DNA of 51,069 bases from Phycisphaerae bacterium (GCA_028285035.1 JANQQF010000139.1:1-51069), one strand, 5' to 3'. Shown: positions 25,563-34,245, numbered from the stretch's first letter. Numbers and translations: made by a program. Notes: a model not told the origin generated them from the sequence alone.

Positions 25563-26215
25563 GGTGAAGCCCCCTCACGTTCTGAGGGCCGCTCACTTTC
25601 TGAGGGTCCCCCGTTCTCATCAACAACACGTTGTAATCTTTTGATCAACTCGTCCTCGCCCGGTTCGAAGTCAGTCGAGTCGACCAACCAGCCTAGCGGC
25701 TTGTAAGCATTCCCTTCGACAGGGAGACCAACCTCGGCAAAAAATGTTTCAACGGGGATGCCTGTGCTGTTGGCGATGTACTGGACATTCATCCACGGTC
25801 GAACTCGCCCTTCGGCCAATCCGGTGACCACGGGATTGCTGCGATATTTCTCAATCGCCTGCCGCACCATCTCAATGATTGGTGGTTCCTCACTGCTTCG
25901 GCCTAAACGCAGCCGATTGTTCAGCCGTCCCAATGGCAGTTCACTTGTTCTCCGCTCCATCTCAACGCCGAGCTCATCAAAAATGAAGATTTGGGGCACT
26001 GCATAGGCCTCGGCAATGTAGCGAATATTCATCCACGGGGCCACAAGGGCGACATCGACGTTACCCGCATCGAAGTTGTGCTCTGTGGCAAACTGCATCC
26101 GTCGATAAGCATCGAAGGCTCCTCGTCCATACTGGGTCAACTGAGAAACACCGATAACAATCAGCAGAATGGCCAGCCCTTGAATGACCCGTCTTGATTT
26201 TAACAATTGACGCAT
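25559..26215 (-). CDS. Membrane-anchored protein with duplicated WMN-x-YIA repeats
   Basis: A 218-residue protein with one N-terminal membrane anchor (IQGLAILLIVIGVSQLTQYG, about residues 10-29). The exterior part contains two copies of one module: PWMNIRYIAEAYAVPQIFIFDELGVEM...LGRL and PWMNVQYIANSTGIPVETFFAEVGLPV...LGWL. They share the pattern WMN(I/V)xYIA...P...F.E(L/V)G(V/L), followed by a PLG turn. The pattern resembles the small helical modules seen near some membrane redox and SNARE-associated proteins. I do not know a named function. It overlaps the DedA gene (ATGA), suggesting that the two proteins act together. AAGGAGAG precedes the ATG. Confidence 0.8.
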   Translation of the reverse strand: MRQLLKSRRVIQGLAILLIVIGVSQLTQYGRGAFDAYRRMQFATEHNFDAGNVDVALVAPWMNIRYIAEAYAVPQIFIFDELGVEMERRTSELPLGRLNNRLRLGRSSEEPPIIEMVRQAIEKYRSNPVVTGLAEGRVRPWMNVQYIANSTGIPVETFFAEVGLPVEGNAYKPLGWLVDSTDFEPGEDELIKRLQRVVDENGGPSESERPSEREGASP

Positions 26216-26481
26216 AAAAAAGCTCTCTCCTTGAATTTGATCTTCTCAAATTACCATCTGACAATACAAAGCTTTGCTGAGAAATTGGTAAGAGTTTGTG
26301 GGGCAATTTTGAATAAAAGAAGCGGATGATATTGCTGACCCGGACATAAAAAACTAAACAAAATTTCTTGTCCCATGAGCTATCTTTAAAGGTTTAGAAA
26401 GTTACGTCTGGTCAGTAACAATTATTGACTTTGTTACGAGGTTGGGATAAATTGTGCTAAATTTTCTTCTGGAAAGACAGT
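26216..26481. other. Divergent intergenic region
   Basis: This stretch lies between the leftward WMN-repeat gene and the rightward ketopantoate-reductase-like gene, so both promoters should be here. It is AT-rich. I see no clear -35/-10 pair, palindrome or riboswitch. GGAAAG precedes the ATG at 26482. Confidence 0.4.
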
Positions 26482-27432
26482 ATGCTCGAAAACCCCTCTA
26501 GAACGATATACATTTTAGGTGCGGGAACGATTGGTTTGGCTCTAGCCGCTCACTTGGTCAATAACGACAGAGACATAATTTTAGGCCGAACCAGCAACCC
26601 TGACGTCGAGAAAAGTTCGGTCTTGGTCAAAATCAATGATCTTGGCAGAAGTAACTATAATCTACAGGTTCAGGTTGATGTCGCCTCTTTGGCCAAGCTG
26701 GATGAGTTGGACGGGATTATTGTCATTACCGCAAAAGCCTATGCCAATCAACTCATTGCTGATCAGCTAAAAGCAAAGAATGCCAGCGCTCCCATCATTA
26801 TTATGCAAAATGGGATTGGGGTTGAGCGGCCTTACCAGCAAGCGGGCTTCACTGAAATTTATCGATGTGTGCTATATTCAGGGGGCCAAAAAGCCAATAG
26901 TTATGAAGCGCGATTCACATCGCTTAAATCTTCCCCAATTGGGGTCATCGAAGGTCATCAAGATAAGTTACAGGCCTGTCTTACGCAGATCAATACACCA
27001 GGCTTTGCATTTCACGTTGAACCTAATATTCAAAGCGAAATATGGGGTAAGGCAATCATCAATGCTGTTTTCAATACAATTTGCCCCTTGCTTGAAATCG
27101 ATAATGGAATTTTCCATCGTGACCATCGCGTGATGGAGATCGCTGAAGCTATTATTGCGGAATGCGTCCAAGTTGCCCAAGCCCTTGAGATCAAACTTGA
27201 TCCCCAAAATTTACTAGAGCAAATATTAAAAATTAGCCAAATCTCAGATGGACAGCTCGTCTCAACTTTGCAGGATATTCGAAAACAAAGCCAGACGGAA
27301 ATCGCCTCACTCAATCTAGAAATCGCCAATATTGCCAGCACATTATCTCCTGAAATTGATGTTAAGAACACAAAGCTATTAGGGGAACTTGTTCAAATAA
27401 AATCTTCGATGTCAAAGACAAGTATCATCTAA
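26482..27432 (+). CDS. Ketopantoate reductase (ApbA/PanE) family protein
   Basis: A 316-residue ApbA/PanE-family NAD(P)-dependent reductase. The Rossmann segment starts TIYILGAGTIGLALAAHLV (GxGxxG at about residues 13-18). IIIMQNGIGVE (about 106-116) is the classic NG(L/V/I)G-type motif. The C-terminal helical domain contains IQSEIWGKAIINAVFNTICPLLE, with the conserved Lys-x-x-x-Asn pair, and the later RDIRKQSQTEI segment. The true PanE makes pantoate for CoA synthesis, but many relatives act on other 2-oxo acids. It is followed three bases later by the ADP-ribosylglycohydrolase gene, which argues for a role outside pantothenate synthesis. GGAAAG precedes the ATG. Confidence 0.9.
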   Translation: MLENPSRTIYILGAGTIGLALAAHLVNNDRDIILGRTSNPDVEKSSVLVKINDLGRSNYNLQVQVDVASLAKLDELDGIIVITAKAYANQLIADQLKAKNASAPIIIMQNGIGVERPYQQAGFTEIYRCVLYSGGQKANSYEARFTSLKSSPIGVIEGHQDKLQACLTQINTPGFAFHVEPNIQSEIWGKAIINAVFNTICPLLEIDNGIFHRDHRVMEIAEAIIAECVQVAQALEIKLDPQNLLEQILKISQISDGQLVSTLQDIRKQSQTEIASLNLEIANIASTLSPEIDVKNTKLLGELVQIKSSMSKTSII

Positions 27433-27435
27433 ATT

Positions 27436-28350
27436 ATGACGCTCTCTGATAGACAAACTCGCATAAACCTAGCCCGTCTTTCAATTGAGGGATTATCAGT
27501 GGGTGATGCTTTTGGGCAATGCTTCTTTGCCTCAGCGGCAAAGGTCAACGAAATGATTGCACAAAAAATTCTTCCACCTACGCCTTGGCTTTATACAGAT
27601 GACACTGTTATGGCCTTGGGAATTGAAAAGGTTTTAGACCAAGAGGCGGAGATTGAGCAGGACACCTTGGCTGAGATATTCGCGAACAATTATCTTCAGG
27701 AGCCAGATCGAGGATATGGGGGTACAGCTCATCAAATTCTACGAAACATAGCCAATGGCATACCCTGGAAAATCGCGTCCTCAAATGTATTTGATGGTAT
27801 GGGCTCGATTGGCAATGGTGGGGCGATGCGAGCAGCTCCAATTGGAGCTTACTTCTATGATGATTTTGATAAAGTAACTCATCAAGCTGCCAAATCAGCA
27901 GCAATTACTCATTCTCACCCAGAGGGGCAAGCTGGGGCCATTGCCGTAGCTATTGCGGCGGCGTATGCCCACTCAATAAATGGGAACATAAAGCCCTCTT
28001 CCGGGCAAGAGCTGTTAGACCTGGTCAAACAGTACACCCCGGATAGCGATACCTGCAGCAAGTTGAACAAAGCTCTGGCATTACCCTTCAGTTACTCCAT
28101 TCAAACAGCAGTCAGTGCGTTAGGCAATGGAGCAAAATTAACAGCACCTGATACTGTGCCGTTTGCCTTGTGGTGTGCGGCCCGACACCTTGACAATTTT
28201 GAAGCTGCCTTATGGGCTACTGTTTCTGGATTGGGAGACCGAGATACAACGTGTGCCATTGTGGGCAGTATCGTTGTCTTAGCTAACCGTCTATTACCCA
28301 TCCCGCCTGAATGGCTACAAAGACGTGAACCACTCCCTTGGAGCAACTAA
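27436..28350 (+). CDS. ADP-ribosylglycohydrolase family protein
   Basis: A 304-residue soluble ADP-ribosylglycohydrolase (ARH/DraG fold). It has SIEGLSVGDAFG near residue 18, the first metal-site motif YTDDTVMALG (Asp55-Asp56), SIGNGGAMRAAPIG (about 118-131), THSHPEGQAGA (about 155), and the second metal motif GLGDRDTTCAIVG (Asp268, Asp270). Both Mg-binding acidic clusters are intact. Members remove ADP-ribose from proteins, nucleic acids or small molecules; the target is unknown here. It is in a three-gene rightward set with a PanE-like reductase and a GT39-like protein. The window's other ADP-ribose-related gene, the PARG-type relic at 2638, is dead. Confidence 0.93.
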   Translation: MTLSDRQTRINLARLSIEGLSVGDAFGQCFFASAAKVNEMIAQKILPPTPWLYTDDTVMALGIEKVLDQEAEIEQDTLAEIFANNYLQEPDRGYGGTAHQILRNIANGIPWKIASSNVFDGMGSIGNGGAMRAAPIGAYFYDDFDKVTHQAAKSAAITHSHPEGQAGAIAVAIAAAYAHSINGNIKPSSGQELLDLVKQYTPDSDTCSKLNKALALPFSYSIQTAVSALGNGAKLTAPDTVPFALWCAARHLDNFEAALWATVSGLGDRDTTCAIVGSIVVLANRLLPIPPEWLQRREPLPWSN

Positions 28351-28359
28351 GTTACAACG

Positions 28360-29982
28360 ATGCAATTTATTCAATCCTTCAACAACCGAACCATTGCCAT
28401 CATTCTAGCCCTAACCACTTTGACCCTCCTCATTGTCACCGAACCCCAAATTGGCCTGACCTGGGATGAGCCAGCCTACATCGCGGCCTCCGAGTCCTAT
28501 GCCGCCTGGTTTGGGGAGTTAGTGACCAATCCGTCGCAAGCCCTCTCCCAGCGGGTCATCGACCAATATTGGGCGATCAATCACGAGCATCCACCCTTGG
28601 ATAAAATCTGGTCTGGGATTATCTGGAGCGGGGCGCGATTTATGATGGGCGATCTGATGGCCCATCGGCTGGGCAATATGCTGCTGGTCGCTATCTTGGT
28701 GGGAATGCTTTACTTGCTGGTGGCGAAGTATTACGGCAAGCCCGCTGGCCTATTCGCCGTTGCCGCCTTACTGGCGCTACCCCGCTTTTTCTTTCACGCC
28801 CATCTGGCAGCCCTCGATGTCCCTGCGGTCACAATGATCTTCGCCACCCTCTATTTCTTCTGGCGCACCAAAGACCGACGAGGCTGGTTTAGTGTGGTTG
28901 GATTAGGTGTAATTTGGGGCTCGGCGGTAGCAACGAAGGTCAATGCGGTCTTTGTGATGCCCATACTTTTTCTATGGATGTTACTCTTTCAACGAGAATG
29001 GCGTCTATTTATCCGTTTGACCCTGGCTGGCTTCCTGGCTTTCCCTATCTTTGTACTTAGCTGGCCGTGGCTTTATCCCGCCCCTGTTGCTCGTATTGAA
29101 GAGTACATCCTCTTCCTCACCGTGGATCATTGGGAAATCGGGCAATATTATCTACATATCTTTCATCTACCCCCACCGTGGCACTTCCCCTTTGCTATGT
29201 TCTTCGCCGTCATCCCACTGACCATCCTGTTCTGCTGCCTGATTGGCATCACACGCACGGCAATTAAAAAAGCACAGCGTCCATTGGGTACGATGTTTAT
29301 CCTCAACCTAGTCGTACCGATGGCCCCTTTATCCATTGGGCAAACGATGGTTTATGACAATGAGCGTTTGTTTATGCCGACCTTTGTTTTTGTGGCGGCT
29401 TTGGCAGGGATTGGCTTAGATTGGCTGATCGGGGGCATTCGGCACTGGTTAAACCAGACCAAGCGCGTATCTTGGGCAGCACCAGCAACTACTAGTCTGA
29501 TCATTCTGGCGTATGTGCCACACCTCATCTTAGCAATGCCATTGTACCCGCATTGGTTATCCTATTACTCCGAAAGCGTCGGCGGTTTGGCTGGAGCTAG
29601 ACAGTTAGGATTTGAAACGACCTACTGGTGTGAAACCTATAGCGAGGTTTTGCCGTATCTCAATGAAAACGCCGAGCGAGGCGACGTCATTTGGGTTGAT
29701 CCATGGAGCCACGATGTAATGGTCTACTATCAGTCGCAAGGGCAACTGCGTGATGATGTCTGGATTGCGGCCCCACAATCTGTGGGCACCTTGCTGAATA
29801 CAAAGAACACCGTACGCCAAGCCTCGTTTATGAATGCTGACTTTGTGGTGTTACAGCATCGTGAAACGTCGTTCGCAGAGGGTGCGGATAACGAGGCTAT
29901 TTCGGCGTGGCTGGCCGAACGTGAGATCGCGTTTCAGTTTAATTACAGAGACATTCCGCTCATTGAGGTCTATCAGCCTTAA
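28360..29982 (+). CDS. GT39/ArnT-like membrane glycosyltransferase
   Basis: A 540-residue polytopic membrane protein of the PMT/ArnT GT-C group. After the first helix (TIAIILALTTLTLLIV) comes IGLTWDEPAYIAASESYAAWFGEL, with the Asp-Glu of the first outer loop that is catalytic in PMT and ArnT. Then follow NHEHPPLDKIWSGIIW, with the HPPL motif of the family, and about ten further helices. The C-terminal 120 residues are soluble. It should transfer a sugar from a polyprenyl-phosphate carrier on the outer side of the membrane. It lacks the long beta-sandwich tails of the 3587/6202 proteins. The start lies nine bases after the ARH stop. Confidence 0.88.
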   Translation: MQFIQSFNNRTIAIILALTTLTLLIVTEPQIGLTWDEPAYIAASESYAAWFGELVTNPSQALSQRVIDQYWAINHEHPPLDKIWSGIIWSGARFMMGDLMAHRLGNMLLVAILVGMLYLLVAKYYGKPAGLFAVAALLALPRFFFHAHLAALDVPAVTMIFATLYFFWRTKDRRGWFSVVGLGVIWGSAVATKVNAVFVMPILFLWMLLFQREWRLFIRLTLAGFLAFPIFVLSWPWLYPAPVARIEEYILFLTVDHWEIGQYYLHIFHLPPPWHFPFAMFFAVIPLTILFCCLIGITRTAIKKAQRPLGTMFILNLVVPMAPLSIGQTMVYDNERLFMPTFVFVAALAGIGLDWLIGGIRHWLNQTKRVSWAAPATTSLIILAYVPHLILAMPLYPHWLSYYSESVGGLAGARQLGFETTYWCETYSEVLPYLNENAERGDVIWVDPWSHDVMVYYQSQGQLRDDVWIAAPQSVGTLLNTKNTVRQASFMNADFVVLQHRETSFAEGADNEAISAWLAEREIAFQFNYRDIPLIEVYQP

Positions 29983-29986
29983 AAAA

Positions 29987-30892
29987 TTATCCCAGCAGCG
30001 CCTTAACTTGTTCCAACCGTCGAATACAAGCCACAGCCTGTCCCTGATCCGCGACAAGATTACGAATGATGATATCAGTGTACCCTAGCTCGCCGAGTTC
30101 GACAAAGGCGTTGGCAACAGCCTCGGTATCGCCAACAATTGTCGCTTCCGGGGCAAAGCCACGATAGCCAGCGGCGACAATTTTGCCCCCAATCGCCTCG
30201 GCTTCGGCCTGCGTCTCACCGATGTAAATGTCACGGCGAATGGCTTTGATGCCCGGTTCATGTTGATATTGCTCGCAAGCCTGAAGATAGACCTGTAAAT
30301 CCTGCTTGGCCTCATCGGGGGTCAGACCGGGCGCAGCGAGCCAACCGTCGCCCAAACGGGCGGCTCGCTCGATGGCAGGTTTGGCTTTGGCGGCAATCCA
30401 CACCTCGATAGGCTGTGGCGGGGTCGGTGAAATTCGAGCCTCGTGTATCTCCCAGCGGCCCTGATGGCTCACCGTTTCACCTGCCCAAAGCCCACGCATA
30501 ATTACCAGACACTCCTCAAATCGCGAGGGGCGATGTTTAGAATTAATCCCGAAGGCGGCAAACTCACGCTCACCATATCCTAATCCGCACTGCATAATAA
30601 ACCGATCCGGGGCAATGGTGGCCAGTGTTGCAATTTCCTCGGCCAATAAAACGGGGTGTCTGAACGGAAGCAAGTAGAGCGCTCCGGCTGGGGCCGTATG
30701 CCACTCCGCCAAAGCGCGAGCCAAAATCGGCGTGTTTTGATAGTAGGGTTGGGGGGTGATGTGATGGTCACCGACAAACAAGCTGTCCAATCCAGCCAAA
30801 GCCGCCGCTTTCGTCCGCTCGATCATCCGCTGGGCACCTTCGCGTACATCAGTCACATCATAACTTGAGGCCATTGATATTCCGATTTTCAT
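29987..30892 (-). CDS. LLM-class F420/FMN-dependent oxidoreductase
   Basis: A 301-residue luciferase-like monooxygenase/oxidoreductase (TIM barrel). The start is ATG 30892, seven codons inside a longer TTG frame that includes AAGGAG, the evident ribosome site. Motifs are MKIGISMASSYDV, GLDSLFVGDHHITPQPYYQNTPI (about residues 33-55), LPFRHPVLLAEEIATLATIAPDRFIMQCGLGYGEREF (about 74-110), and IGGKIVAAGYRGFAPEATIVGD. The GLGYGEREF and PVLLAEEIATLA runs are typical of F420- or FMN-dependent members. Substrate unknown. It is convergent with the GT39-like gene and is preceded by the HD gene on the same strand. Confidence 0.9.
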   Translation of the reverse strand: MKIGISMASSYDVTDVREGAQRMIERTKAAALAGLDSLFVGDHHITPQPYYQNTPILARALAEWHTAPAGALYLLPFRHPVLLAEEIATLATIAPDRFIMQCGLGYGEREFAAFGINSKHRPSRFEECLVIMRGLWAGETVSHQGRWEIHEARISPTPPQPIEVWIAAKAKPAIERAARLGDGWLAAPGLTPDEAKQDLQVYLQACEQYQHEPGIKAIRRDIYIGETQAEAEAIGGKIVAAGYRGFAPEATIVGDTEAVANAFVELGELGYTDIIIRNLVADQGQAVACIRRLEQVKALLG

Positions 30893-30924
30893 TTTATTTC
30901 TCCTTATGTTCAAAACTCGCCCAT

Positions 30925-31524
30925 CTACACATCATCCGAATCCCAGCCCTCACTCGTTTTGAAGGCCGCAATCCGAGCCATCTTTTTCGCTTCGGGCGTA
31001 AAAAACCACTCATTGATCTTTGACACACAAAAATCTAGAAAGGCTTCCGGCTCCTGTTTCATCCAACCCACACCGGCCGTTTTTACCCCAGAATTTGTGT
31101 AGCGCCATAGTTTGTCAGCATCTTTTACAATTTCATCTTCTATAGATAGCGCGTGCTCCCGTGAGTCGTGGCCGTCGATGATCTGGCAAATAGTCTCGAT
31201 CTTGGCTGGATCAAACGACAGTTTCGTTAAAATCTCACGAGCAATCTTGGCCCCCTCAATTTCATGGAGTCGAACAATTTCTTCTTTGAAGGCAATAGGC
31301 GATCCCGTCAGTCCGTCAAACTGGGACTCAGATGGCACATTGGCATAACCATTGTCGTGCAGAAGAATGGCGGGGAGGACAATCATTGGATCGGCCGTTG
31401 TATAGAAAGGCAGCAACCTTTGGGCAAACTTGTAGGCGAGAGGGACGTGAATATCATTGTCACGTACAGTCCAATAAGGCTGGCTGGCAGTGTAGATTTG
31501 ATCGTAAATGGTTGTTTTGGACAT
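30925..31524 (-). CDS. HD-domain metal-dependent phosphohydrolase
   Basis: A 199-residue HD-superfamily protein. Metal ligands appear in order: His26, LLHDNGY (His56-Asp57), RLHEIEG (His87), IIDGHD (His119), KDADKLWR (Asp135). This is the H...HD...H...D layout of HD phosphohydrolases that act on nucleotides or phosphomonoesters. The substrate is not given by the sequence. It is followed on the same strand by the LLM oxidoreductase (32-base gap from its stop to that start), so they may be co-expressed. Confidence 0.88.
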   Translation of the reverse strand: MSKTTIYDQIYTASQPYWTVRDNDIHVPLAYKFAQRLLPFYTTADPMIVLPAILLHDNGYANVPSESQFDGLTGSPIAFKEEIVRLHEIEGAKIAREILTKLSFDPAKIETICQIIDGHDSREHALSIEDEIVKDADKLWRYTNSGVKTAGVGWMKQEPEAFLDFCVSKINEWFFTPEAKKMARIAAFKTSEGWDSDDV

Positions 31525-31822
31525 AGTGCCCCTTATGTGGTCGCTCGATTTATTTATAGGTTACCATAGACAAAATTGTTTGACTAAAAAATTTGTTGGT
31601 TACTCGGAGTATGACAAAGAGTTGCTAAAGAAAATGAAACACCATATTACGGATATACTCGATTTTAGCCTCTTAATTTGTGATGACCGGGTTTGGCTTG
31701 ACAGTCATTGGCCCCAGGCATCATCATAAATCGTCAATCTGAAATTGATGTAATTGATCATCTTGTCAACCCCACTTATAATTTGTCGCATTATTTTATA
31801 GCTACTCTGACAAGGACATTCA
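31525..31822. other. Intergenic region between divergent HD and DUF1932 genes
   Basis: About 300 bases without a recognised gene or repeat. A plus-strand frame at 31508-31729 has no ribosome site or family resemblance. The region must hold promoters for both flanking genes, but I cannot place them. Confidence 0.35.
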
Positions 31823-32581
31823 ATGAAGATTGCCATTCTGGGTCTGGGCGAGGCAGGTAGCACTATCGCCAAAGATTTAATTACAGTAGGGGTTACCGTC
31901 TCAGCTTGGGATCCTGCCCCCAAACAAATACCGTCAGATGTGGTTTTTGCCACCAGCAATCGTGAGGCTGCCAATCAAGCTGATCTTATTCTGAGCATCA
32001 ATCTAGCGGCGGTTGCCCTCGATGTGGCCAAGGATGTCCTCCCCGTCCTCACCCCTAACCAGCTTTACGTCGAAATCAACACTGCCTCCCCTCAAACCAA
32101 ACGTCAGGTGGCCGAAATTTTACAATCGAGTGGCGTACAATTCGCTGATGCGGTTCTGATGACCCCTGTTCCCCCGAAGGGCTTAAAAACACCTACGCTA
32201 GTTTCTGGGCCTGGTGCTCAGCAATTTCACGATGTCATGACCCCGCTAGGCATGTCCGTTACTATCCTTGATAACCAAGTCGGTACGGCTGCCACACGCA
32301 AGCTTATTCGCAGCATCGCCTACAAAGGCATTGCAGCAGTCGTTGTCGAGTGTTTAGCTGCTGCTGAACAGCTTGATTTAGATGACTACGCCCGTGAACA
32401 GTTGCTCACCATTCTCCCCAACGAGGCCATTATCGACCGCTTTGTCAACGGCAGCCGCAAGCACGCTGTTCGTCGCGCCCGTGAAATGGAAGCTGTGGCC
32501 GATTTGTTGGGTGAAATCGGTGTTCCCGCACACACAACAGCCGCCTCAATCACGCAGTTGAAGATGTTGGCGGAGTTGTGA
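31823..32581 (+). CDS. NAD(P)-binding dehydrogenase with DUF1932 domain
   Basis: A 252-residue protein of the 6-phosphogluconate/3-hydroxyisobutyrate dehydrogenase superfamily, shorter than the usual ~290. MKIAILGLGEAGSTIAKDLI carries GxGxxG at residues 7-12. INTASPQTKRQVAEIL (about 92-107) matches the beta-hydroxyacid-dehydrogenase motif. The C-terminal part (about 160-250, GTAATRKLIRSIAYKGIAAVVVE...) fits DUF1932, including the Lys that is catalytic in this superfamily. Such proteins often sit beside RraA/GalC-type aldolases in aromatic-acid gene clusters, as here. It probably oxidises or reduces a hydroxy- or oxo-dicarboxylate made in the same pathway; the substrate is unproven. Confidence 0.86.
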   Translation: MKIAILGLGEAGSTIAKDLITVGVTVSAWDPAPKQIPSDVVFATSNREAANQADLILSINLAAVALDVAKDVLPVLTPNQLYVEINTASPQTKRQVAEILQSSGVQFADAVLMTPVPPKGLKTPTLVSGPGAQQFHDVMTPLGMSVTILDNQVGTAATRKLIRSIAYKGIAAVVVECLAAAEQLDLDDYAREQLLTILPNEAIIDRFVNGSRKHAVRRAREMEAVADLLGEIGVPAHTTAASITQLKMLAEL

Positions 32582-32635
32582 GGGGGATTAGGGAGTTCGA
32601 ATATTAGATGTCAGTCGATCTATATTTCTCCAGTT

Positions 32636-32686
32636 AGTGCGCAGTGCGTAGTATGCCTCGATTTTTCACCCTACGCACTACGCACT
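32636..32686. repeat. Inverted repeat, TACGCACTACGCA type
   Basis: The arms AGTGCGCAGTGCGTAG (32636-32651) and CTACGCACTACGCACT (32671-32686) are inverted with one mismatch over 16 bases, with a 19-base spacer. It belongs to the TACGCAATACG group of the window (125-176, 44031-44081) and lies between the dehydrogenase and the GalB-like gene. Confidence 0.78.
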
Positions 32687-32770
32687 ACACAATATACACT
32701 ATCGATCACGCAGTAAGTATGTCTAAAAGCATAGACCAAGAAGGAAACAACTATATAAGGAGAACAACCA

Positions 32771-33487
32771 ATGTCAAAACGACTTCTCGTGGTGGGGGCC
32801 CACTCCGCCGACTTTGTCTGGCGGTCAGCGGGCACGATTGCGGTCACGACTAGCCAAGGTGGGAGCGCCACAGTGCTGTCATTATCATACGGGGAACGGG
32901 GTGAGTCAGGCAGCTTGTGGGCGAACAATCCTGACCAGACGGTGGAAAATGTGAAGCGAATTCGTCATGAAATGGCGGCAGAAGCTGCCAGCCACGTTGG
33001 GGCTGATTTTCAGTGCCTAGACCTCGGTGACTATCCACTGGTAATCACCGATGAGGCGATGGATAAATTGGTCAATATCATCCTCAAAGATAAACCCGAT
33101 GTCATTCTGACCCACACTCCGGAAGACCCATTCAACCCCGATCATCCTGTCGCTAATCAAGCGGTACGACAAGCCCGTTTACTCGCCTCTGGAGCTGGGG
33201 TAGCCAGTGCGTTCAAGCGAGTCACGCCCCCTGATTGGTACTGCTTTGAACCCCACCAGCCAGAGCTGTCCGGCTTTATGCCCGATACCTTTATCGACAT
33301 CACGCCTGTGATGGAAAAGAAAATCGCGGCGATGAATGTGATGGCGGCACAAGGCTATTTGATCGAGTATTACACCGAACTGGCCTCACGCCGAGGCAAT
33401 CAGGCTCGCCGCATTTCGGGCAAGAACGAAGTGAAATATGCTGAGGCTCTACAGCGGATGGTGCCTTGGGTCATCAAGGAGTTGTAA
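32771..33487 (+). CDS. PIG-L family protein, probable 4-oxalomesaconate hydratase (GalB-like)
   Basis: A 238-residue PIG-L/LmbE-fold zinc protein. In deacetylases of this family the first motif is AHPDD. Here it reads AHSAD (His11-Ser-Ala-Asp14): the zinc ligands His11 and Asp14 are kept but the catalytic Asp is Ala. The third ligand region is THTPEDPFNPDHPVANQAVRQA (His near 119). This pattern and HTPEDPFNPDHP recall GalB, a PIG-L protein that hydrates 4-oxalomesaconate in gallate breakdown rather than deacetylating sugars. The next gene is an RraA/GalC-type aldolase, the next step of that pathway, only two bases away, which supports the call. AAGGAG precedes the ATG by eight or so bases. 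Confidence 0.85.
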   Translation: MSKRLLVVGAHSADFVWRSAGTIAVTTSQGGSATVLSLSYGERGESGSLWANNPDQTVENVKRIRHEMAAEAASHVGADFQCLDLGDYPLVITDEAMDKLVNIILKDKPDVILTHTPEDPFNPDHPVANQAVRQARLLASGAGVASAFKRVTPPDWYCFEPHQPELSGFMPDTFIDITPVMEKKIAAMNVMAAQGYLIEYYTELASRRGNQARRISGKNEVKYAEALQRMVPWVIKEL

Positions 33488-33489
33488 CG

Positions 33490-34134
33490 ATGGACGCACA
33501 AAAACTGACCCGTTTGGCTGAGTTGGGCACCGCCACCGTTTACGAAGCCTCAGGCCGCGAGGGACTGATCGACATTCCACTGATTCAAGTCATTCCCAAA
33601 AGCCGGGTAGCTGGCCCGGCTCGGACCGTATTGTGCGGGCAAGGCGACAATGTGATGGTCCACGCCGCTATCGAGCATATCCACCCGGGCGAAATCTTGG
33701 TCTTAGCGATGCCTCGCTCGGAACCTGTGGCCTTGATCGGTGATATGCTGGTCGTCCAGATGAAAGCGCACGGTGCCATCGGGGTGCTCACCAATTCATC
33801 GGTTCGTGACTTTGAGCCGTTACAGGACATGGGTGTGCCCATCTGGACCCAATTTGTTCGGGTGCGGGGCGCGACAAAAACCAACTATGGTCGGCTCAAC
33901 GTGCCTGTCACCATTGGCGGCACCATCGTCTACCCCGGCGACATCGTGGTAATGGATGCTGATGGGGCGATTACGGTAAAACCGCATCATCTCGATGCGA
34001 TCCTCAAAAATGCCGAAGCCCGAGAGGCCAAAGAGGCTGCTCTCCGAGAGCGTTATCTGGCCGGTGAGCGGAGCTACGATATGCGAGGCTGGCGAGAGGC
34101 GGTTGAGGAAAATGCGCGGTTGCGTGGTGATTGA
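33490..34134 (+). CDS. RraA-family aldolase, 4-carboxy-4-hydroxy-2-oxoadipate aldolase-like (GalC/LigK)
   Basis: A 214-residue RraA-fold protein starting at ATG 33490, with AAGGAG at 33476-33481; a longer in-frame ATG at 33466 lies inside the previous gene and is rejected. It shows GTATVYEASGREGLIDIPL, PARTVLCGQGDNVMVHAAIE, and GDMLVVQMKAHGAIGVLTNSSVRDFEPLQDMGVPIW with Arg106-Asp107 of the catalytic GD-x20-R-D signature, then VPVTIGGTIVYPGDIVVMDADGAITV. The C-terminal helix (EAREAKEAALRERYLAGE) matches pyruvate-type class II aldolases LigK/GalC, which split 4-carboxy-4-hydroxy-2-oxoadipate or 4-hydroxy-4-methyl-2-oxoglutarate to pyruvate and oxaloacetate/pyruvate. It is directly downstream of the GalB-like gene. 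Confidence 0.88.
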   Translation: MDAQKLTRLAELGTATVYEASGREGLIDIPLIQVIPKSRVAGPARTVLCGQGDNVMVHAAIEHIHPGEILVLAMPRSEPVALIGDMLVVQMKAHGAIGVLTNSSVRDFEPLQDMGVPIWTQFVRVRGATKTNYGRLNVPVTIGGTIVYPGDIVVMDADGAITVKPHHLDAILKNAEAREAKEAALRERYLAGERSYDMRGWREAVEENARLRGD

Positions 34135-34165
34135 GCTTGTATGACGGGCAGATAGCTGTAGAATA

Positions 34166-34197
34166 AAAAGTCAATAATTAATAAATTATTGACTTTT
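34166..34197. terminator. AT-rich hairpin with U-run after the aldolase gene
   Basis: AAAAGTCAATAATT (34166-34179) and AATTATTGACTTTT (34184-34197) form a perfect 14-bp stem with a four-base loop, 32 bases after the aldolase stop. The right arm ends in TTTT. The low G+C makes it weaker than a usual terminator. It may partly separate the aldolase from the dioxygenase gene at 34246. Confidence 0.6.
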
Positions 34198-34245
34198 GAA
34201 CTAAAGACATAACCACGCTGCGAAATAATCAAACAGGAGCACTCT

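Noticed and set aside
31508..31729. Short plus-strand gene in the HD/DUF1932 spacer
   Set aside because: It overlaps the start of the leftward HD gene, lacks a ribosome site and resembles nothing known to me.
32771..33487. N-acetylglucosaminyl deacetylase
   Set aside because: The catalytic Asp of AHPDD is Ala, and the neighbour is a GalC/LigK-like aldolase, so a hydratase role fits better.
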